Positions 28,051 to 39,000 of a stretch of 64,000 bases of DNA are shown piece by piece (position 1 is the first letter of the stretch; each line of letters begins with the position of its first letter). The position numbers and the translations under genes were made by a program. The stretch lies in NCBI GenBank assembly GCA_963931865.1, contig OZ007516.1, positions 2,536,744-2,600,743 of the forward strand, in the 5' to 3' direction. Under the pieces are notes generated by a model. That model made no database searches. It saw only the letters and a list, made by a program, of their open reading frames with translations, and was not told where the DNA came from. Origin of the DNA: Axinella damicornis. Its lineage: Eukaryota; Porifera; Demospongiae; Axinellida; Axinellidae.

Positions 28051-28129
28051 GTTGTTGTGATGTTTTGCTCGCGGTTGGGTATTCTTTCGCTTGCGTTTAA
28101 TTAGAAACGACAGACTGGGGTACAAAGGT

Positions 28130-29447
28130 CACGTATGCGGGAGATGTAGACGGCTTGGCAGTGCCAAGTCTGGTTAGTAATAGTGGTACTGCAGAACATG
28201 CAAAATATTCTAATAGCTACATGAGCTAGCTACATTTGCCATGCTGCTCCAATATAAATGATATCATCATGCACTCTTGGTATAGCTCCACTCAAGGTCT
28301 CACAGGCTCAGCTGTTGTGCTGCTTTGTGCACTGTTTTCCGGCTTGCCGGGTTTGGATGTACATACTTCTGAAAATCACCTATGGAGCTGACTACTGAAA
28401 TATCTATCTATCTGCCTATCTATCTAGCTATCTACCTGTCCATCATATCTATTGCTTGTTTGTGTCATGTTCATGGCAGTTAGCTACGTAGCTAAAGTGC
28501 TCAGCTTAACCGTTGATGGAACTTGGAACATTTCCAAGTAACTACATCCACATCCACAATCAGACAAGGACCTGCATGCCCAATTATTGGCAACACTGCT
28601 ACATGCGCTACATGCATGCATGGTCTTTCAATGGACTGCTTACTATTGATGCCATAATATTAATAGCACGGTCGTATTCAGGCATCTGTTAGCAGTGTTC
28701 AAAGCACTTAGATTGAGCTAGTAGCTAGCTATAGCTATAACATTGTGACTAGCTGGCAAACTGGGGCAGGACTCAGATTGGAAGGTAAGGTTCAGGTTGG
28801 CATTGATAAAGTACCAAACTATAGCAAATTTCAGCTTCAAGGGCAGCTATAGCTAATATTGTAGTCAGTAGGTAGAAAGTGGTCCCATCTCTAGGTCCAT
28901 GCCTATACTCTACTACCATCATGGGCTGTTGCATATAGTGATGCAGCAGGTAGCTATATGGCCATACTTGTCACCATGAGTCTGTGCAATGCTATAAGGA
29001 AATGTGCTATGAATATGACAATAACAACAAATGATATTTCTAACCATAGTCTATATACGGCTATACATCTTGGTGGATTACTAATAAAGCATGCCTTGAA
29101 TCCAACTAGCTAGTTTTGTACACATTGGGGTATATATTCCTGCCTCCCTTTAGCTATAGCTACTTCTCCTCAGCATGGATTGCTTATACAGTCTCGTGGA
29201 TGCTTTTCCAGGAAGATGCACTGATAACTATAGCTAGCTACACGCCTGGAGTGTCTGGAGTGAACCATACGCAGGGCATATTCCTACTTTGGCGTCCACC
29301 GAGAGTGCAGGGTCTACTTAGCTATATGTGCATACGTTAGACTGCACACAGGGTCTGCTATGTGCTCTCTTGCGTCCACTTAATTTTTTAATTGTTGTAT
29401 GTATTGTTAACGTACACCTTTGATTTCTGTCATGTCTTTCTCAACAC
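28130..29447. other. Intergenic region
   Basis: AT-rich DNA with many AGCTA/TAGCT stretches and a (TATC)n-like tract at about 28398-28440. No coding segment, RNA gene or recognisable element was seen. Confidence 0.5.
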
Positions 29448-29714
29448 ATGTTCATGTACACAGCCATGACTTCAAAGTGTAAGAAGGTGTGTATGGGAGT
29501 CATGTGGTTCTTTGTGCTATTCCTTCTGGCGTGGTGGCTGGGTCTGGTGGCTGGCCTCATCTACTGCATCATGGCTCCTTTTGCAGCCTGCTGCAACTGT
29601 GCTAAGCGAGGTACAACCTTTCTCTTGAAGGGGATACAACTTCCGTACACAGTCTCAATGTTCATGGTGGATGGGAAGACATGCAAACAGGCTCTGATCT
29701 CCTGCATATGCTAG
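29448..29714 (+). CDS. Small hydrophobic membrane protein, copy 1
   Basis: 88 residues from ATG 29448; the Met at residue 7 (MTSKCKKVC) may be the real start. One long hydrophobic stretch (about 17-45, with WFFVLFLLAWWLGLVAGL) could be one long or two short membrane passes, followed by PFAACCNCAKRG, FLLKGIQLPYTVSMFMVDGK and a Cys end. It is reproduced at 41350-41571, where WFFVL, AW, PFAACC.C.K, FL.KG..LPY.V...MV.GK.C.Q are conserved, which is strong evidence that both are coding. The paired cysteines may be lipidated or bind metal (inference). Family not recognised. Confidence 0.75.
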   Translation: MFMYTAMTSKCKKVCMGVMWFFVLFLLAWWLGLVAGLIYCIMAPFAACCNCAKRGTTFLLKGIQLPYTVSMFMVDGKTCKQALISCIC

Positions 29715-29719
29715 TCTCT

Positions 29720-30955
29720 TTGTAAATAGCTATAGACACAGTACTTATTAAATGATTCCTGAAAGTTCAAGTAAAATCTGAACCTTAATCATCTATACCC
29801 AGTCAATTAAGGTCAACTGGTCACTGAATCCTTTTTCTATTAGTCACAAGCTGCACACTCATAGGTGAGGAACAGTCAATTACACAGTGGTTTAGTTACT
29901 ATCTTCGTCTCTGCAAAACAAGGTTCTGTTTTACTTGAACCACATGCAATTATTAATTGATGTAACTTTGCCATACATTAGTTTTTATGTATTGTGCGTC
30001 CTCCATGAATTGGGAATAGTAAAAGAGAAGTGTTATAGCTACAGTTGGAGGATGGATACACAATAACAAGGCAGGGTAAAATTTATTGCACATGCAGTTC
30101 ATGTGAATGATGAACATCAATCACCTAGCTGGTAACAAACAATTATGTGAGTACCAAATGTTCTGGTAATGGTAACGTCCCACAATCGTTGGGGGAAGAC
30201 ACGGACATATACATTGTGGGTGCACGGTGCTGACTGTTCAGTAACTATTGACTGTGTATTGGGAGAGTCTGTTTATCCATAGCCCAGTCAAGTAATGTGA
30301 CTAGGGATGAAGAGCTTCACTGCGTTTACAAACCGTACTTCATGAAGTGGTAGTTTAGAAACACGCATGGGATTGACAGCAGTAAACAAATTATTCTGGT
30401 GACCAAACTATAGGGACAAGGAACAGTTAGTAAACACAATGAGTCCCTCCCTAGCTTGGTCACAAGTACTTGCATTTCTAAATTATCATTTCAAAATGTA
30501 ATGAAAATGAATACTTAACTGCTTGGATTTGGTTGTCATAGTGAAACATCCATCAGTGACCAACCCTAATTAGCCCTAACCCTAACCCTAGTATGCATAT
30601 GGATGCTTCAACACACAAAGCATGTCTAAGCACGTACTGACTGAAAGTCCTTTTGGTGGTCCATTGGCTTGTCTTCATAATAGTTTTAATACAGAAACTC
30701 TAGATCTGACCTCATGTTCCGCCTACAGTGAGCATTGTATATGCATGCCAGCTTTTCTTTTACAGCAAATTTAGTAGAACAGTATCTGCGTATATACAGT
30801 TCATCAAGTTTGAAAATTGATTTATGTTAGTTCTCTCTCTCTCAAAGGCAACCCAACAAATGATTATTAATATGGAAAAGCAAACTCATATAGAAGTTAC
30901 TTAGGTTGAAGGCACAGTTATCTTAAGCTTGTACTGTCTCTTCTAAATGTTAGCA
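29720..30955. other. Intergenic; contains a relic of the receptor upstream flank
   Basis: About 30170-30470 is recognisably similar to the DNA upstream of the two receptor genes (about 35100-35380 and 40170-40340), sharing the TTCACTGC...GTTTACTAAC..., ATTGACAACAGTAA.CAAATTATTC and GGTGACCAA.CTA.GGGAC blocks. No gene body lies to its left in the corresponding position. A short CCCTAA block is at about 30567-30590. Confidence 0.6.
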
Positions 30956-33900
30956 TTAAGTCGATTCTCCAGTCAGAAGGGTCTCTCTCAGCTCTGCAAA
31001 GTCAACAAATGTCACAGTTGGAGGCTGTGCGGGTGCATTGGCATCGGAACTGCAAATGATTTGCAAATTTTTCTGCGGAGCTGTCAGCTGTCGCAATCGC
31101 TGTCCCTGCCTCCTGAGCTTAAAGTCCCTTATAAATCGGAGTTCCTTAAAACAGTGATATGTGTGGTAGGCAACTGTGGCAAAGAAAATAACGATTGTAG
31201 TTGCTGTAATGCAGTAGGCTATTATTAACTGACTTTGCACAGATTTAGTGTTTTGGTGTATGAAGATGGTCCATGCTGAAAACACTCCGAGCTTTGCAAT
31301 AAACAGTGCTTCCAAGGCATTCAAGATGAAAACTTTGTAGACGGTTCCGGCAACCCACATAAATGTAAGGAGGAAAATCACAGCAGTAACAATCAGCTCC
31401 AAGTTCAATACTGGGTCACCAAGTGCATTGAGAGCAAACGCAAAGAAAAGCACATTTCTCACGACGAGCATCACTCCAGTCCAGCATCTATACCTGTCCT
31501 TGTAAGGACCCTGATATGCATCCAGCAAAGGTTTCAGTCTGTTCACCCACCTTCTGAATAGTGCCTTGTTTGAATGAGCTTGCAAGCACGGAGCAAATAC
31601 AACAAGAAGAGTGAATGGTAGGACAAAGCACAGTAAGAAACCCAGTGCCACAAGAAGCAATGCAGTATGCTTTGGAGCTAGGTATCCGACATTGCCATCA
31701 TAAAGCCAAACCGCCCTCGTAGAACCATCAGGAAGACTCAAGGTAGTGAATGAAAAGACTGTGATGATAGTTCGCAACAATTTTGCATAAGAGAGAAGGA
31801 ACAGTGTAGCCAGTACTGGTACTGCATGTCGACCAAACAACCTTCCAGCTATCACGTATCGCCTGCTAAGGGCAATAATCACAATGACTATCACCCAAAT
31901 GTAAACAGGAAAGAGAAATTGCAGCCATGTTTTCCCATACCCATCCAGACTATCCCCGAAACAAGTCTCTATTCCCAAGTCGAGGTTCAGCCAAGCAATG
32001 AACACCGTGAAGAAGCTCGTGTCTCCTGGAGGGAAGAATACAGCATGGTTAGCCCTTACAATGTTCGCATAGAATATCAGCCCATTGATAGTGCCAGTGG
32101 AAACAGTGAGGTTGAGAAGCATTAGAACAAAGACCAACACCAAACCAGCGATAGCAAGTGGAAGCAATAGTGAGAGCATAGCATTAGAACACTTCAGGCA
32201 CCTGGATGTTCCCAGTGCCAAGCTATAGCCTGGCAGACATGCTCCACAGAGAATGGCTGAGCGATTGAAGGAACATTGTGCATCTGGGGTGTCGATATTG
32301 AAGACTACGAGTGATGCAGTGCAGTAATCAAAGGGGCAATGGGAATGTACTATTAACCCCAAGTACTCTGATTGCTTGCTGAAGGTAGCATTCATCCACA
32401 CACTTCCAGCCTTAGATATGGATTGATCAGTGATGTTGCATGTAACATTGTATGGTGTGAGCTGTGAATCACAGTTACACTTTTTCAGGTGCTCCGCATG
32501 CTGGAGTTGAAAACCTGGGGGGCAGGGCTTCAGAGTGACATTGATGAAGGTAGTGGTGTAGAAGTCGTAGAACTCTCGAGAAACTCCCTGAGGTGTTAAC
32601 TGGATCCAAATCGTTTCATTCTCCTTCTCTGTTGAAATGGAATACTGCAATGAAGTACAGTTTACATGCCCTTGCTGTACCCTTTGAACTTCTTCAAATT
32701 GGGCAGTCGTGTTGCCAATAACTCTGGCAACAATGACACCAGGTGTTGTTCCATTGTACTGACCTATAGGTATAGCCTCTACCTCAAACAGTTGTCCAGG
32801 AAAGGCCTCCTTTGGGAGAATTTGTGACACTGCATAGTCTATGCCATTATCATTGCAAAAACATATTCGAATTGGATCTGAAGATACTAGTGAAAGTGAT
32901 GGTATGCTATTGGAGAAGTTGAATAGCTTTTCAAATACTTTGACTGAAGGAGTGCCTACCCTTGAAGGTCTTGCAAACAAGGTGAACTGCAACTCAAATA
33001 TGTAGCAAGAATCCACACGGCCACCGTAGACAGCAATGCCAGCTTGGTTTGCATGATTTCCTTCAAAGATAAGCTGAACGTTTGAACTGGCGTATTTCCG
33101 TACATGCTCAAGCTGAAAGAAGCAAGCGGGTATCCCAATCTCTGTAAGCGTCTCAATGTAAATGGCACCACCTCTGTGACGGGCCTTGTTTCTGCTGAAC
33201 AACATTGTTGTGCCAGGCTTGAAATACATCAGTGAATTTTCATGCAGGTAAAGGGCTCCTCCATCAGTACTGCTTGTATTGTTCTGGAATAGAATATTAC
33301 CGGCAAAGAAAAGCTTTGACTTGAATAGGTATATAGCAGGTGATCCCGAGTTGTTAATGAATGTTGAGTTTGTGATGGCGATTTTTGGAAATTGATAGAA
33401 CCTGGTAACTCCGATTGATTCTCTGTATTCAATGTTGTTGTGAAAACTTGTATTGACGATTGTAAACTTAATGTTGAAAACTCTTTCCAATACAGCTGGC
33501 TGCATGTATGCCATCATAGCAAACAATCCTGCACTAAATGAAAGAGCACTGTTGCCAGTAAATTCTGAATTTTCTATAAGAATCTCAAACCCTGAGCTGT
33601 TGCACACTGCACTGTTTCGTGGTAAAGCTGTCAAAGCCATTGCACCGCCGAAGTTAGAAGAGAATCGGGTGTTAGATATTTTCAAGATCTGTATCACTTG
33701 TCCATCAGAATGGTCATCTAAAAAATTCATCTCAAATGCAAGTCCAGCAGTATGAACTGTCTTCAGAAAAGGCTTTGGCCATAGAAGTTCTGTATAACCG
33801 TCTTCAATACTGCAGTTGTGTACTGTTACTTGAATGTAGAGGGTCCCCATACCTACAGATATGTATATGTTCCCTCCATACGGGCCAGTGTTGTTCTTAA

Positions 33901-34747
33901 AAGTTGTGCTGTTTATGGTTATGTTCAGTTCAAAGGGAATCACAGCACCAATCATTACTTCCAGACCTGCAGCCTTTGGTATAGTTTGAAACTTGCCAAT
34001 AGACTCGTAGTTGAGAGCAGCAACTCCCCCCATGAAGGTAGAATGGGTTATTTCAACACGTGTTGGCCTGTGGTTATAGAACATGAATGGCACTGTTGTA
34101 TAAAACAACCTGGCATTGCCACCAAAGCAAGTTGAAGGTTCACTAGTATCAATACAGCGAGGAGTTCTTCTTACGTGCTCATTGTTTCGATTAAAATTGC
34201 AATTGGATAACACAAGTTTTTTCCAAACGTTGTGGCCATACAGGCCGGATCCAATGCTGTCCTCCACTGTAACTCTGGATAGTACGAGTGATGTTATTTC
34301 CATGAACCCAAGTGCAATGTATGACGTGAGGTATGGTAATGGTGGCATTGCTCCACAGTGGGTGAAGGTGATGTTCATGATCTTCAGCTGTGTAACATGC
34401 AGAAAAAAGAATCCTGAATAATTTGTGCAGAACACTACTGAGTCTGAGTAGCTGTAGCCATCTGGGCTTTCCATGAATGAGTTGCTTCCGATCAATGTCA
34501 GATTTTTCACAGATGCAATGGGAGTGAGACCAGTGTTGTTCATGTCGTGCAGTCCAGGCAGGAACTCCACAGTTGTGTGGGAGACAAAAATGTCGTCCTT
34601 CTGCTGGATATATTCACTGAGGGTTCGACAGTGACTGAAGGACGGACAGTCAGATCTGTTGTTTGCAGTTACATAGTAGTGATGGCTGCGACTGCCTTCA
34701 CCACCAGAGGCTATAAACACAAGTATGAGTATCTTCAAAGCAAGCAT
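30956..34747 (-). CDS. Beta-helix / Cys-rich / multi-pass membrane receptor-like protein, copy A
   Basis: One intronless frame of 1263 residues from ATG 34747. Signal peptide (MLALKILILVFIASGGEG), then about 600 extracellular residues rich in N-glycosylation sites and in repeats such as NTRFSSNFGGAMAL, TDGGALYLHENSL and KARHRGGAIYIET, the pattern of right-handed beta-helix (pectin-lyase/PMP-like) domains. A beta region with a Cys-rich EGF-like module follows (about 735-850: CPPGFQL, KKCNCDS, CGACLPGYSL, RCLKCSN), then seven or more membrane helices (about 855-1195) with NRLKPLLDAYQGPYKDRYR and CWTGVMLVVRN between helices, and a basic cytosolic tail (RRQGQRLRQL). The architecture resembles large uncharacterised receptor-like proteins of sponges, cnidarians and protists; ligand and signalling are unknown. 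The lack of introns contrasts with its neighbours. Confidence 0.93.
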   Translation of the reverse strand: MLALKILILVFIASGGEGSRSHHYYVTANNRSDCPSFSHCRTLSEYIQQKDDIFVSHTTVEFLPGLHDMNNTGLTPIASVKNLTLIGSNSFMESPDGYSYSDSVVFCTNYSGFFFLHVTQLKIMNITFTHCGAMPPLPYLTSYIALGFMEITSLVLSRVTVEDSIGSGLYGHNVWKKLVLSNCNFNRNNEHVRRTPRCIDTSEPSTCFGGNARLFYTTVPFMFYNHRPTRVEITHSTFMGGVAALNYESIGKFQTIPKAAGLEVMIGAVIPFELNITINSTTFKNNTGPYGGNIYISVGMGTLYIQVTVHNCSIEDGYTELLWPKPFLKTVHTAGLAFEMNFLDDHSDGQVIQILKISNTRFSSNFGGAMALTALPRNSAVCNSSGFEILIENSEFTGNSALSFSAGLFAMMAYMQPAVLERVFNIKFTIVNTSFHNNIEYRESIGVTRFYQFPKIAITNSTFINNSGSPAIYLFKSKLFFAGNILFQNNTSSTDGGALYLHENSLMYFKPGTTMLFSRNKARHRGGAIYIETLTEIGIPACFFQLEHVRKYASSNVQLIFEGNHANQAGIAVYGGRVDSCYIFELQFTLFARPSRVGTPSVKVFEKLFNFSNSIPSLSLVSSDPIRICFCNDNGIDYAVSQILPKEAFPGQLFEVEAIPIGQYNGTTPGVIVARVIGNTTAQFEEVQRVQQGHVNCTSLQYSISTEKENETIWIQLTPQGVSREFYDFYTTTFINVTLKPCPPGFQLQHAEHLKKCNCDSQLTPYNVTCNITDQSISKAGSVWMNATFSKQSEYLGLIVHSHCPFDYCTASLVVFNIDTPDAQCSFNRSAILCGACLPGYSLALGTSRCLKCSNAMLSLLLPLAIAGLVLVFVLMLLNLTVSTGTINGLIFYANIVRANHAVFFPPGDTSFFTVFIAWLNLDLGIETCFGDSLDGYGKTWLQFLFPVYIWVIVIVIIALSRRYVIAGRLFGRHAVPVLATLFLLSYAKLLRTIITVFSFTTLSLPDGSTRAVWLYDGNVGYLAPKHTALLLVALGFLLCFVLPFTLLVVFAPCLQAHSNKALFRRWVNRLKPLLDAYQGPYKDRYRCWTGVMLVVRNVLFFAFALNALGDPVLNLELIVTAVIFLLTFMWVAGTVYKVFILNALEALFIAKLGVFSAWTIFIHQNTKSVQSQLIIAYCITATTIVIFFATVAYHTYHCFKELRFIRDFKLRRQGQRLRQLTAPQKNLQIICSSDANAPAQPPTVTFVDFAELRETLLTGEST

Positions 34748-34805
34748 TCTGGTTTACAGAGATGTTTCAGTAGCTTGCTATCTTTATGATCAGGGGTAGT
34801 TAACA

Positions 34806-34820
34806 CTCCTTTATATACCA
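34806..34820 (-). promoter_or_regulatory. TATA box upstream of receptor copy A
   Basis: Minus strand reads GGTATATAAAGGAG about 65 nt upstream of ATG 34747. The same box in the same context stands about 75 nt upstream of copy B, so it was duplicated with the gene and gives a short 5' UTR with no room for an upstream intron. Confidence 0.7.
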
Positions 34821-36043
34821 TGCATGCAGTTCTCAGTTTAAGGGTCACCACCTCAATTATATGAGTGGCATATCTGAACGAGTTCCCTTGCTTGTCCCAT
34901 TGCCAGACCCATGATTGTGGGAGATTACCATTACCAGCACATCTTTTTGTTACCAAACTAAAGGTGATTGACATGCATCGTTTACACTGCATGCAGCAGT
35001 CAATACCATCTGCCTAGTCGTTGTGTAGAATACATTTCAGGCACAGCTCTCTCCCAACAGTATTACAGATCTCTTTTGCTATTCCTTGCTACCATTGTCA
35101 GAGGAGGGGGAGAATAGGTAGTGGGTGGGTGGTGCTGACCTTTCAGAAACTCTGGACAGCTATCTATGATAATTTGATCCATAGCTCAGTCCCAAGCAAC
35201 ATAGCTAGCTTCACTGCATGTGTTTACTAACAATACTATTGTGAAGTGGCAGATTTAAAAAGTGCATCAATCGATTGACAACAGTAAGCAAATTATTCCG
35301 GTGACCAAGCTAGGGACAAAGAAGTTAGTAAATACATGCAGTGGAGTTTGTTATCGCTATAGCTTGGTCAGAAGCTTACTGCACTGTATACGCATGCAAT
35401 TCTAAAATACCAATTCACTCCATCAACTAGGCTAATCATGAACACTTAACCACTTGATTGCCGATTGTCTTATCATGCAATCAGCCATCAGTGACCAATT
35501 AAGGCAATTATTCAACTGAGCCGATTAGTTGAATTATTAGAATTATGATTATGTAGAGAGTGGCCTCAAGGGAGCAGTACTTAATTTAGGTGCTCTTCTG
35601 TGAAAGAATAACCAGTGACATATACTGAAGAGTGTCAGGTGTGCTGAACTAGCTGAGAAGAATTATTCACCCTATTGCAGGCTAGAGTGAATCAATACTG
35701 AACATACTCTATAGCCAGCACAAACTGCAGAATGTTTCAAATGTGAACTACACAGCAAAATGTATAGCATGCAATGAGCCTCTATTCCATCCATTCCATG
35801 CTGGCTCTCAACTAGGAACAATACTACTGCATGTGTAACCTTCAATATTAGCTATTTGGTTCATTTCCTGTACATGTACCCTGTACGAACTTTGCTCTCA
35901 GATCCTAGCACTGATTCCATGCAGTACAAGTTGATACTGTTCTCTACATGAAGCTTCTGACTCAAGGGTTCATGTTTTACATCAGTGGCTATAAGTACAT
36001 AAATGTATACATGTACTTATTTTGTACTGTCTCCTCATAAATG
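34821..36043. other. Upstream flank of receptor A / downstream of receptor B
   Basis: About 34830-35350 is collinear with about 39920-40340 (shared TTGCCAGACCCATGATTGTG, GGGAGATTACCATTACCAGC, CACAGCTCTCTCCCAACAGT, GTCAGAGGAGGGGGAGAATA). The rest, about 35400-36000, shows no gene. Confidence 0.7.
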
Positions 36044-39000
36044 TTAATTGGATTCTCTGTCATTCCCAGTCAGAAGGGTTTCTCTCAACTCTGCAAAGTC
36101 AACATATGTCACAGTTGGAGGTTGTGCGGGTGCATTGGCATCAGAACTGCAAATGATTCCCTGGGTTGCTGTCAGCTGTTGCAATCGCTGTCCCTGCCTC
36201 CTGAGCTGAAGGTCCTTTATGATTCGGAGTTCCTTAAAACAGTGATACGTGTGGTAGGCAACTATTGCAAAGAAAATAACGACTGTAGTTGATGTAATGC
36301 AGTAGGCTATTATTAACTGACTTTGCACAGAAGCAGTTTTTTGGTGTATGAAGATAGTCCATGCTGAAAACACACCAAGTTTTGCAATAAACAGTGCTTC
36401 CAAGGCATTCAAGACGAAAGCTTTGTACACCTGTCCGGCAAGCCACATAAATGTAAGGAGAAAAATGACAGCAGTGTTAATTAGCTCCAAGTTCAATACT
36501 GGGTCACCAAGTGCGTTGACAGCAAACGCAAAGAAAAGCACATTTCTCACGACGAGCATCACTCCAGTCCAGCATCTATACCTGTCCTTGTAAGGACCCT
36601 GATATGCATCCAGCAATGGTTTCAGTCTGTTCACCCACCTTCTGAATAGTGCCTTGTTTGAATGAGCTTGCAAGCAAGGAGCAAATACAACAAGAAGAGT
36701 GAATGGTAGGACAAAGCACAGTAAGAAACCCAGTGCCACAAGAAGCAATACAGTATGCTTTGGAGCTAGGTATCCGACATTGCCATCATAAAGCCAAACC
36801 GCCCTCGTAGAACCATCAGGAAGACTCAAGGTAGTGAATGAAAAGACCGTGATGATAGTTCGCAACAATTTTGCATAAGAGAGAAGGAACAGTGTAGCCA
36901 GTACTGGTACTGCATGTCGACCAAACAACCTTCCAGCTATCACGTATCGCCTGCTGAGAGCAATAATCACAATGACTATCACCCAAATGTAAACAGGAAA
37001 GAGAAATTGCAGCCATGTTTTCCCATACCCATCTAGACCATCCCCGAAGCAAGTCTCTATTCCCAAGTCTAGGTTCAGCCAAGCAATGAACACCGTGAAG
37101 AAGCTTGTGTCTCCTGGAGGGAAGAATACAGCATGGTTAGCCCTTACAATGTTCGCATAGAATATCAGCCCATTGATAGTGCCAGTGGAAACAGTGAGGT
37201 TGAGAAGCATTAGAACAAAGACCAACGCCAAACCAGCGATAGCAAGTGGGAGCAATAGTGAGAGCATGGCATTAGAACATTTCAGACACCTGGACGTTCC
37301 CAGTGTCAAGCTATAGCCTGGCAGACATGCTCCACAGAGAATGGCTGAGCGATTGAAGGAGCATTGTGCATCTGGGGTGTCGATTTTGAAGACTACATGT
37401 GATGCAGTGCAGTAATCAAAGGGGCAATGGGAATGTACTATTAACCCCAAGTACTCTGATTGCTTGCTGAAGGTGGCATTCATCCACACACTTCCAGCCT
37501 TAGATATGGATAGATCAGAGATGTTGCATGTCACATTGTATGGTGTGAGTTGTGAATCACAGTTGCACTTTTTCAGGTGCTCCGCATGCTGGAGTTGAAA
37601 GCCTGGGGGGCAGGGCTTCAGGGTGACATTGATGAAGGTAGTGGAATAGAAGTCATAGAACTCTCGAGAAACTCCCTGAGGTGTTAACTGGATCCAAATC
37701 GTTTCATTCTCCCTCTCTGTTGAAATGGAATACTGCAATGAAGTACAGTTTACATGCCCTTGCTGTACCCTCTGAACTTCTTCAAATTGAGCAGTCGTAT
37801 TGCTAATGACTCTGGCAACAATGACACCAGGTGTTGTTCCATTGTACTGACCTATAGGTATAGCCTCTACCTCAAACAGTTGTCCAGGAAAGGCCTCCTT
37901 TGGGAGAATTTGTGACACTGCATAGTCTATGCCATTATTATTGCAAAAACATATTCGAATTGGATCTGAAGATACTAGTGAAAGTGATGGTATGCTATTG
38001 GAGAAGTTGAATAGCTTTTCAAATACTTTGACTGAAGGAGTGCCTACCCTTGAAGGTCTTGCAAACAAGGTGAACTGCAACTCAAATATGTAGCAAGAAT
38101 CCACACGGCCACCGTAGACAGCAATGCCAGCTTGGTTTGCATGATTTCCTTCAAAGATAAGCTGAACGTTTGAACTGGCGTATTTCCGTACATGCTCAAG
38201 CTGAAAGAAGCAAGCGGGTATCCCAATCTCTGTAAGCGTCTCAACGTAAATGGCACCACCTCTGTGACGGGCCTTGTTTCTGCTGAACAACATTGTTGTG
38301 CCAGGCTTGAAATAAATCAGTGAATTTTCATGCAGGTAGAGGGCTCCTCCATCAGTACTGCTTGTATTGTTCTGAAATAGAATATTACCGGCAAAGAAAA
38401 GCTTTGACTTGAATAGGTATATAGCAGGTGATCCCGAGTTGTTGATGAATGTTGAGTTTGTGATGGTGATTTTTGGAAACTGATAGAATCTGGTAACCCC
38501 GATTGATTCTCTGTATTCAATGTTGTTGTGAAAACTCGTATTGATGATTGTAATCTGAATGCTGAAAACTCTTTCCAACACAGCAGGCTGCATGTATATC
38601 ATAGAAGCAAACAGTCCTGCACCAAACGAAATAGCACTGTTGCTAGTAAATTCTGAATTTTCTATACGAATTTCTAACCCAGAGCTGTTACACATTGCAC
38701 TAGTGCGAGGTAAAGCTGACAAAGCCATTGCACCACCGAAGTTAGAAGAGAATCGGGTGTTAGATATTTTCAAGATCTGAACCACTTGTCCATCAGAACG
38801 GTCATCCATGAAACCAATCTGAAATGCAAGTCCAGCAGTATGAACTCTCCCCAGGAAAGGCTTTGGCCATAGAAGCTCTGTGTAACCATCTTCAATACTG
38901 CAGTTGTGTATTGTTACTTGAGTGTAGAGAGTCCCCATACCTACTGCTATGAAAATGTTCCCTCCATATGGGCCAGTGTTGTTCTTAAAAACTGTGTTGG

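Noticed and set aside
31826..34421. Plus-strand open frames of 73-105 residues across the receptor genes
   Set aside because: Shadows of the long minus-strand frames.
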